A DNA stretch of 35,777 bases, from contig JAISMK010000071.1 of NCBI GenBank assembly GCA_031276785.1, positions 1 through 35,777 on the forward strand, written 5' to 3'. Numbering within the stretch: position 1 is the first letter of the stretch; each line of letters begins with the position of its first letter. Under the pieces are notes generated by a model that was not told where the DNA came from, ran no database searches, and was given only the letters and a program-made list of their open reading frames with translations. Made by a program: the position numbers and the translations under genes. Source of the DNA: Desulfovibrio sp. (GTDB lineage: Bacteria > Desulfobacterota > Desulfovibrionia > Desulfovibrionales > Desulfovibrionaceae). This document shows, one piece after another, positions 30,873 through 35,777 of the stretch.

Positions 30873-32750
30873 ATGTCCTATCCCAACCTTGCCGCCTGTC
30901 TGGCGGATCTGGAAAAAAACGGCTTTCTGCGCCGGGTGGAAGGGCTGGAGGTGGACCCGCATCTGGAGGCGGCGGCCATCCAGCGCCGGGCCTTCCTGCG
31001 GGGCGGCCCGGCCCTGCTCTTCACCAGGGTCAAGGGCACGCCCTTCCCTCTGCTGGCCAATTTGTTCGGTTCTCTGGAGCGGACCCGTTTCATTTTTCGC
31101 CACAGCCTGAGGGCGGTGGAGGCCCTGCTGGCTCTGAAGGCCGATCCGCGCGATCTTCTGCGCCGCCCCCTGCGCCACGCCCGCCTTCCCCTGACCTTGC
31201 TGCGCATGATCCCGCGCCCGGTTAAGACCGGCCCGGTTCTGGAATGTTCCACCACCCTTTCCCGGCTGCCCCGTCTCGTCTCCTGGCCCGGGGACGGCGG
31301 CGGCTACATAACCCTGCCTCAGGTCTATTCCGAGGACCCGGACCGGCCGGGGTTCGCCTCCTCCAATCTGGGCATGTACCGGGTGCAGATCAGCGGCAAC
31401 GCCTTTGATCCGGAAACCGAAGCGGGACTGCACTACCAGATCCACCGGGGCATAGGCCCCCACCACGCGGCGGCTCTGGCCAAAGGGCGGGAACTGCCGG
31501 TGAACGTCTTTGTGGGCGGCCCGCCGGCCTTGACCCTGGCCGCTATTCTGCCCCTGCCCGAGGGAGTGCCGGAGATCTGTTTCGCCGGGGCTCTGGCCGG
31601 GCGGCGCATTCCCCTGGTCCGGCCCGGTCCCGGCGCTTTACCCATTCCGGCGGAAGCGGATTTCTGCCTTTCCGGCGTCCTGGCCGGCGGCGGAGGCCAG
31701 GCTCTGACCAAGCCCGAAGGCCCCTTTGGGGATCACCTGGGCTATTACAGCCTGACCCACGATTTTCCCGTCCTGCGCCTGCGCGGCATCCATCACCGCC
31801 GCGACGCGGTCTGGCCCTTCACCTCCGTGGGCCGCCCGCCTCAGGAGGATTCGGTATTCGGCCGGTTTATCCATGAGCTTACGGCCGCCCTGGTGCCCTC
31901 CACCTTCGCCGGGGTACATGAGGTCCACGCCGTGGACGCCGCCGGGGTGCACCCCCTTCTTTTGGCCCTGGGCAGCGAGCGTTACGTTCCCTTCGCCCGG
32001 GGGCGCGTCCCCCAGGAGCTGCTCACCTGCGGTTTTGCTCTTTTGGGAAACACCCAGACCAGCCTGAGCAAGTATCTGCTCCTGGCCGCCAGAGAGGATG
32101 CCCCAGGACTGTCCGTCCGCGACATTCCGGGTTTTTTCAGCCACATTCTGGCCCGCACCGATTTTGCCCGGGATTTGCATTTCATCACCCGCACCACCAT
32201 GGACACTCTGGATTACACCGGCATCAGCCTGAACCAGGGATCCAAGCTCCTGTGGGCCGCTACGGGGGAACCCCGGCGCGAACTCGCCCCCGCCGTGCCG
32301 GCGGACCTTTCCCTGCCTCCCGGTTTTGCCCACGCCCGCCTTTTTGCCCCTGGCATCCTGGTCTGCCGGGGACCGGAGCATACCCTGCCCCGCGATGTCC
32401 AGGATCCGGCCCTGGCCGCGCTGGCCGAAGCCCTGGGCCGCGCCGCTCCCCGCCGGGACGGCGGCCTCCCCCGGGAGGTCGCCCTTCTTGTGCTTGCGGA
32501 TGACCCTGATTTCAGCGCCGCTTCCTGGGACAACTTTCTCTGGACGGCCTTCACCCGTTCAGACCCGGCCACGGATCTGTACGGACCCCGCGCCGGCGTC
32601 CGGTGCAAACACTGGTTCTGCTCCGCCCCCCTTATCCTGGACGCCCGGCGCAAGTCCTTCCATGCCCCGGTTCTGGAAGAGGACCCGGAGACGCAAAGGC
32701 GCATCGACAGTCTGGCCGCTGCCGGCGGCCCTCTGCGCGGCCTGGTGTGA
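30873..32750 (+). CDS. ubiD: UbiD-family decarboxylase
   Basis: A 625-residue prenylated-FMN-dependent decarboxylase of the UbiD family. Family features are KTGPVLECSTTLSRLPRL, YITLPQVYSEDP, SSNLGMYRVQISG, HRGIGPHHAAALAKG, KPEGPFGDHLGYYS with the catalytic glutamate, and FITRTTMDTLDYTGISLNQGSKL. It is much longer than E. coli UbiD (about 500 residues) and close in length to the epsilonproteobacterial type, which is thought to act in the futalosine route to menaquinone (MqnL). That role fits a menaquinone-using sulfate reducer but is inference. ATG 30873 has AGGAG seven bases upstream, better than ATG 30867; the track start at 30666 reads through a repeat. Confidence 0.88.
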   Translation: MSYPNLAACLADLEKNGFLRRVEGLEVDPHLEAAAIQRRAFLRGGPALLFTRVKGTPFPLLANLFGSLERTRFIFRHSLRAVEALLALKADPRDLLRRPLRHARLPLTLLRMIPRPVKTGPVLECSTTLSRLPRLVSWPGDGGGYITLPQVYSEDPDRPGFASSNLGMYRVQISGNAFDPETEAGLHYQIHRGIGPHHAAALAKGRELPVNVFVGGPPALTLAAILPLPEGVPEICFAGALAGRRIPLVRPGPGALPIPAEADFCLSGVLAGGGGQALTKPEGPFGDHLGYYSLTHDFPVLRLRGIHHRRDAVWPFTSVGRPPQEDSVFGRFIHELTAALVPSTFAGVHEVHAVDAAGVHPLLLALGSERYVPFARGRVPQELLTCGFALLGNTQTSLSKYLLLAAREDAPGLSVRDIPGFFSHILARTDFARDLHFITRTTMDTLDYTGISLNQGSKLLWAATGEPRRELAPAVPADLSLPPGFAHARLFAPGILVCRGPEHTLPRDVQDPALAALAEALGRAAPRRDGGLPREVALLVLADDPDFSAASWDNFLWTAFTRSDPATDLYGPRAGVRCKHWFCSAPLILDARRKSFHAPVLEEDPETQRRIDSLAAAGGPLRGLV

Positions 32751-32762
32751 GGAGCGGTCCGC

Positions 32763-32784
32763 CGGCCTGTTGAAAAACAGGCCG
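32763..32784. terminator. Bidirectional hairpin between ubiD and cobM
   Basis: CGGCCTGTT-GAAA-AACAGGCCG is a perfect nine-base stem with a four-base GNRA-type loop, 12 bases past the ubiD stop and 21 bases past the convergent cobM stop. Its position and form suit a terminator serving both genes, though neither side has a long T-run. Confidence 0.65.
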
Positions 32785-32805
32785 CGCGCGCCGGGAGGGG
32801 CTTTG

Positions 32806-33603
32806 TCAACGCCCCGCTGCCGGCGGCCCTGTTCCGTTCCGGTATCCGTGGCTGAAATCCCCGGCGTAGAGGCGGGAGGGGGAACCGGGTAGACTCTCCC
32901 CCGGCAGGATCAGGACAATGGTCTGCCGGGCGAAACACTCCCGGCTCAAAATCCGGGCCAGATCCGCCAGAACGCCCCGTTCCAGGCGCTGCTCCGGCTG
33001 GCCCACCCGGCCCGCCACCACAACCGGGGTCTGTTCCGGCAATCCCCCGGCGCGTAGTTCGGCGGCCAGCCGTTCCGGATCCCCGGCGGCAAGATACACG
33101 GCCATGCTGCCTCCGTGGCGGGCATAGTCGCGGACGCGCTGCCCCTGGGGCACCGGGGTGCGCCCGTGCAGCCGGGCGAAGATCAGGGACTGGGCCGCCC
33201 CGGGCACGGTAAAGCTCACCCCCGCGGCCGCGGCCGCGGCAAAGGCGGCGCTGACGCCGGGGACCACGGCATTGGGAATGCCTTCGGCATCCAGGAGGAT
33301 CTTTTGCTCGCGCATGGCGCCGAACAGGCTCCCGTCGCCCGTATGCAGGCGGACGGCCGTTTCTCCCGCCCAGGCCGCCCCGCTAAGCAGAGCGTGCGTT
33401 TCTTCCAGGGTCAGGGCGGAGGAATCCTTCAGCCTGGCCCCCTGCCTGGCGCCCTCCAGCATGGCGGGGGGCACCAGGGAACCGGCGTAGAGGATCAGAT
33501 CCGCCCTGGCCAGGAGGTCGCGCCCCTTAACGGTTATCAGATCCGGGTCGCCCGGACCCGCGCCTACGAACCAGACCATGCCCGCCGCACGTCGCGCGCT
33601 CAT
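32806..33603 (-). CDS. cobM: Precorrin-4 / cobalt-precorrin-4 C11-methyltransferase
   Basis: A 265-residue tetrapyrrole methylase of the CobM/CbiF group, which methylates C11 in cobalamin synthesis using SAM. The N-terminal SAM loop is VWFVGAGPGDPDLITVKG, then LILYAGSLVPPAML, the RLHTGDGSLFGAMREQ segment, VPGVSAAFAAAAAAGVSFT, SLIFARLHGRTPVP and AVYLAAGDPERLAAEL. ATG 33603 has GGGAGG upstream, so I keep it over ATG 33579. Sulfate reducers need corrinoids and make cobalamin anaerobically, so CbiF-type function is likely. No other cobalamin gene is in the window; the upstream side lies toward the repeat at 33684. Confidence 0.92.
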   Translation of the reverse strand: MSARRAAGMVWFVGAGPGDPDLITVKGRDLLARADLILYAGSLVPPAMLEGARQGARLKDSSALTLEETHALLSGAAWAGETAVRLHTGDGSLFGAMREQKILLDAEGIPNAVVPGVSAAFAAAAAAGVSFTVPGAAQSLIFARLHGRTPVPQGQRVRDYARHGGSMAVYLAAGDPERLAAELRAGGLPEQTPVVVAGRVGQPEQRLERGVLADLARILSRECFARQTIVLILPGESLPGSPSRLYAGDFSHGYRNGTGPPAAGR

Positions 33604-33683
33604 TTTTTCCTCCCGCCTGAAGCCGTAAAAGGCGCGCCTTATCCGGATTCCAGAGCCATCTCATAATCAAAAAGATTGGAATT

Positions 33684-33810
33684 TAGAGCGGTTTAACTTT
33701 TAAAAGTTGGACAGCTCCGTAAGGATTTGCCTGCGAATCCTTGCCGCGAAATGCTTGCAGGCGGGCTTTGCCCGCCGTTAAGCAAGCATTTCAAGCGTAA
33801 AATGCTCTAG
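33684..33810 (+). repeat. Three-hairpin dispersed repeat, copy 6 (full length, forward)
   Basis: The best complete forward copy, framed by tagagc and gctctag. Hairpin 1 is GAGCGGTTTAACTTTTAAAAGTTGGACAGCTC, hairpin 2 is AAGGATTTGCCTGCGAATCCTT, and hairpin 3 pairs AAATGCTTGC...GGCGGGC with GCCCGCC...GCAAGCATTT, followed by caagcgtaaaatgctctag. It lies upstream of the cobM gene. Confidence 0.92.
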
Positions 33811-33831
33811 AAAATATCTATACTTTTTAGG

Positions 33832-33860
33832 CTGTTCCCCGCACGAATGGGGAATGGACG
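33832..33860 (+). repeat. Solo type I-E-like CRISPR repeat remnant
   Basis: CTGTTCCCCGCACGAATGGG and the nine bases after it form a 29-base unit matching the I-E repeat style of desulfovibrios (GTGTTCCCCGCACGCGTGGG-type) at 21 of 29 positions, including the TTCCCC/GGGGAA stem. An AT-rich, T-rich stretch ending in TTTTTAG precedes it, like an I-E leader end. No second repeat occurs 61 bases either side and no cas gene is present, so it is not an array. Confidence 0.35.
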
Positions 33861-33918
33861 TCAGCAAATGAGCAATGGGAACGACTTGCCCCTCTTCTGA
33901 GCGACACTCCCAGGGGTC

Positions 33919-33951
33919 TTGACATATTTCCAGCCCGTATTACAATGTAAT
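33919..33951 (+). promoter_or_regulatory. Sigma-70 promoter and operator of the antitoxin gene
   Basis: TTGACA (33919-33924) and TACAAT (33941-33946) are 16 bases apart, a near-consensus pair. The palindrome ATTACA-A-TGTAAT (33939-33951) covers the -10 box and lies 28 bases before the antitoxin ATG. Such placement suits autorepression by the RelB/DinJ protein. Confidence 0.75.
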
Positions 33952-33978
33952 GCGGCGAGTAAACAAAGGGAGTTAATC

Positions 33979-34239
33979 ATGGCCAAAGGACTCGTCCAGG
34001 CCCGCATAGACAACGCGATCAAAGAAGAAGCCGCCGCCGTGCTGGCAACCATAGGCCTCAGCCTATCAGACGCCGTGCGTTTGATGCTCATGCGGGTTGT
34101 ACAGGATAAGGCCCTGCCGTTCAACCCGCTCATTCCCAATTCCGAAACGATAGCGGCTATGGAAGAAGCCAGGGCGGGCAATCTGCCGCGCGCCAAAACC
34201 GTCAAAGAATTATTTGAGAAATTAAATGCGGACGGTTGA
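33979..34239 (+). CDS. RelB/DinJ-family antitoxin
   Basis: An 86-residue ribbon-helix-helix antitoxin. The N-terminal DNA-binding part is LVQARIDNAIKEEAAAVLATIGLSLSDAVRLMLMRVVQDKALPF, the standard RelB/DinJ layout, and the C-terminal toxin-binding part is NSETIAAMEEARAGNLPRAKTVKELFEKLN. ATG 33979 has AAGGGAG upstream; the track start at 33919 lies inside the promoter. It should repress its own promoter through the ATTACA palindrome. The toxin gene overlaps its end but is cut short, so the antitoxin is probably an orphan today. It is less GC-rich than the surroundings. Confidence 0.92.
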   Translation: MAKGLVQARIDNAIKEEAAAVLATIGLSLSDAVRLMLMRVVQDKALPFNPLIPNSETIAAMEEARAGNLPRAKTVKELFEKLNADG

Positions 34240-34333
34240 ACGGGAAATTGACTGGACATCAGCGTTCAGGCGGGATTACAGGCGCGAAAAAAAGACAGAT
34301 CGCCGGCTTGAAGCCCACCTTAGTACGCCGTAA
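34226..34333 (+). pseudogene. Truncated YafQ/RelE-type toxin
   Basis: The ATG lies inside the last codons of the antitoxin, as in dinJ-yafQ pairs. The 35-residue product MRTVEREIDWTSAFRRDYRR then EKKTDRRLEAHLSTP matches the start of YafQ-type ribosome-dependent mRNA endonucleases (about 90 residues), ending before the conserved catalytic C-terminal part. The frame is lost exactly at an AGTACGC...GCGTACT palindromic element, which is then followed by a dispersed repeat. It is very unlikely to be active. Confidence 0.75.
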
Positions 34334-34366
34334 ATTTATCCGCAATTTTAAATATTACAGCGTACT
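34322..34366. repeat. 45-bp palindromic element at the broken toxin end
   Basis: AGTACGC-CGTAAA at the left is mirrored by ATTACA-GCGTACT at the right around an AT-rich centre. The inverted arms are about 12 bases with one mismatch. Its left edge coincides with the point where the toxin reading frame ends, which suggests the element or a deletion next to it broke the gene. Confidence 0.55.
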
Positions 34367-34415
34367 AGAGCATTTTTCGCTTGAAATGCCTGCTTGACGG
34401 CGGGCAGATCCCGCC
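34365..34415 (-). repeat. Three-hairpin dispersed repeat, copy 7 (reverse, partial)
   Basis: ctagagcatttttcgcttgaaatgcctgcttgacggcgggc matches the terminal end and hairpin 3 of copies 1 and 6 in reverse; hairpins 1 and 2 are missing. It abuts the 45-bp palindrome. Confidence 0.8.
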
Positions 34416-34456
34416 TGGTGGAATACAGTTTTTTTGGCGTTTTCTTAAAAAACCCC

Positions 34457-34490
34457 TTGACATTTTGTAAAAGCGGTCCCATTACTGGCT
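34457..34490 (+). promoter_or_regulatory. Possible promoter for the adhesin gene
   Basis: TTGACA at 34457-34462 is a perfect -35 box, but the best -10 at the right distance is CATTAC, only three of six matches. If used, the leader would be more than 400 bases and would include the (CT)18 tract. No other gene is seen between 34416 and 34941. Confidence 0.35.
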
Positions 34491-34732
34491 CAGGGGGATA
34501 TTCCGGGGGGGGATGCCGGTTGCCGGCTGGCCCGGCCTATGGGCGGCATCCTGATTTTTCTTCCTTACCTCCTCAATTTCCCGGCTTTCAGCGTCCAGGT
34601 GTGTATCCTTGGCTTTTAGCGCCTCGCGCGCGGCCAAAAGGGATCGACGGCGTGAAAGAAAGAAGTTTTGCTTCTTTGTACCGGAATTATAATGCGGCCC
34701 AGGCTGAAGCCCTAGGCTTTGGCCTGATTTTT

Positions 34733-34774
<42 letters not shown>

Positions 34775-34941
34775 AGCTCTGTTTTTTTCCTTAATACAGG
34801 CGGATTTTCCGCCTGCCCGCGGCCCGAATTTCCTTTCCGGAAGAGGGCCGTTTCGGCGTTTTCCGCGCGGCTGGACCGGGGCTTTTGGGCCCCGTCCCGC
34901 CGCTTTTTTTCGGCAGCAATAATCTAACCAGGGGGAAAACC

Positions 34942-35777
34942 ATGTCGCCAGAGATGTCGCGCATCGCCCATGTGTCCAGACCGGCCGCGGGCAACGCCCA
35001 GATCGTTTCTTTTCCAGCCGGCCTGACGGGGCAGGTTCTGGCTCTTGATTTCGATCTTCAGGGTGTCAGCGTCAACCGTTCCGCCAACGATCTTGTTTTT
35101 ACCTTTGACGACGGCGGGGCGCTTACCCTGATGTCCTTTTTCAAAGTGGAAGGGGACACCCTTCCTCCTTTCCAGTTGCGGGACGGCACGCAGGTGGACG
35201 GCAAGGAGCTGCTCTCCTCCCTTAACGGCGCTCTGGACGTAACCCCGGCGGCCGGCCCCTCTCCCGGAGGGTCCTTGGGCGGTTTGGGTTCCTATTCCGA
35301 TGACGCCGGCTCTCTGCTGGACGGCGTGGACCGTATGGGCGCGGGCGATGACGCTCTGGGGCAGTGGGGCTACGGGAGCGGCGGCGGCGCTTTGGCGGGC
35401 GCGGGCGGCGGCGCGGCCGTGGATCTTAACGATCAGCCCGTGGTCTTCAACGCCGAGGCTACGGCCGTGGAAGACGAACTCCATCCCGGCGGCAGCCTGG
35501 CCGCCTATGTGCTGGACCCGGACGCCGGGGACGTCCACATTTTCCAGGCCCTGCCGGAGCTGATCTACACGGACGCCCAGGGCGGGCGGCATACGGTCAG
35601 CGCGGAGGAGGCGGGCTTCAGCCTCGCCCCGGACGGGACCTGGACTCTGGACACCACCAGGGATCTGTACCAGGATCTGAGCGCGGGGGCCAATGGCCGG
35701 CTGGAAATTTTCTACACCGCCACGGACAACTCCGGCGAAGGCAACGCCACCTCCGCCCCCGCCACCCTGGCCATTAC
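34942..35777 (+). CDS. RTX/LapA-like large adhesin, N-terminal part (runs off window)
   Basis: Missing from the ORF track because the stop is outside the window. ATG 34942 follows AGGGGG. The 278 visible residues start with the N-terminal module seen in large desulfovibrio RTX adhesins (GVSVNRSANDLVFTFDDGGA, LTLMSFF, DGTQVDGKELLSSLNG, DVTPAAGP). Next comes a glycine-rich linker with GSGGGALAGAGGGAAV, and then a cadherin/VCBS-like domain starting near DLNDQPVVFNAEATAVEDEL and including DPDAGDVHIF, GTWTLDTTRDLYQDL and YTATDNSGEGNATS. Such proteins are exported by type I secretion and held at the cell surface for attachment. Its expression may be phase variable because of the CT tract. Confidence 0.85.
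   Translation, partial: MSPEMSRIAHVSRPAAGNAQIVSFPAGLTGQVLALDFDLQGVSVNRSANDLVFTFDDGGALTLMSFFKVEGDTLPPFQLRDGTQVDGKELLSSLNGALDVTPAAGPSPGGSLGGLGSYSDDAGSLLDGVDRMGAGDDALGQWGYGSGGGALAGAGGGAAVDLNDQPVVFNAEATAVEDELHPGGSLAAYVLDPDAGDVHIFQALPELIYTDAQGGRHTVSAEEAGFSLAPDGTWTLDTTRDLYQDLSAGANGRLEIFYTATDNSGEGNATSAPATLAI

Noticed and set aside
33771-33921. CRISPR array
   Set aside because: Only one repeat-like unit exists; positions one repeat-spacer length away on either side show no match and there are no cas genes.

Overview
The window is GC-rich, tightly packed bacterial DNA. It most resembles the Desulfovibrionaceae (sulfate or sulfite reducers). The grounds are a hynB-hynA-hynC periplasmic [NiFe] hydrogenase set with no cytochrome b partner gene, an RTX-type surface adhesin with the N-terminal module seen in that group, a long UbiD-type decarboxylase of the kind found in futalosine-pathway organisms, and a type I-E-like solo CRISPR repeat of the sequence style common in desulfovibrios. 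The assignment is inference from gene content; there is no rRNA in the window.

Layout. (1) 101-6667, minus strand: one envelope operon, mlaE-mlaF-(double hairpin)-mlaD-mlaC-mlaA, then a PAP2 lipid phosphatase and an ArnT/PMT-type glycosyltransferase. It covers phospholipid transport plus lipid or LPS modification. (2) 6668-7269: intergenic, with a full copy of a dispersed three-hairpin repeat and a canonical GG-N10-GC sigma-54 promoter. (3) 7270-23048, plus strand: a 16-gene block with mostly overlapping starts and stops. It combines part of the nitrogen-starvation 'Nit1' cluster (Sll0783/MSMEG_0572-like protein, MSMEG_0568 radical SAM fused to the MSMEG_0567-type GNAT, Sll0787-like AIR-synthase homologue) with FdrA, a DUF1116 protein and carbamate kinase, the known module that makes carbamoyl phosphate and then ATP. 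It also holds an FAD oxidase plus CCG iron-sulfur pair, an amidohydrolase, an OsmC protein, a dienelactone-hydrolase-like protein, a tiny coiled-coil protein, a BtaA-like protein and a SsuABC-type importer. No nitrilase and no AllH-like gene is visible. (4) 23051-26920, minus: a DUF2157/DUF4401/GDYXXLXY fusion membrane protein, htpX and a 24-residue membrane peptide. (5) 27013-30265, minus: hynC, hynA, hynB. (6) 30873-33603: ubiD (+) converging on cobM (-). (7) 33684-35777: repeat copies, a solo CRISPR-like repeat, a RelB/DinJ antitoxin with a promoter and palindromic operator followed by a truncated YafQ-like toxin, an (CT)18 tract, and the start of a large adhesin that runs off the window.

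The most interesting region is 7270-23048. My reading (inference) is a nitrogen-scavenging and energy-conserving pathway. A small nitrogen compound is imported, processed by the Nit1-type enzymes and the amidohydrolase, oxidised by the FAD/Fe-S pair, and its carbamoyl group is released by FdrA/DUF1116 as carbamoyl phosphate, which ArcC converts to ATP, ammonia and CO2. A sigma-54 promoter ahead of the first gene fits nitrogen or substrate control. Seven copies of one three-hairpin repeat are scattered through the window. Three of them sit at gene junctions inside this block and divide it into segments.
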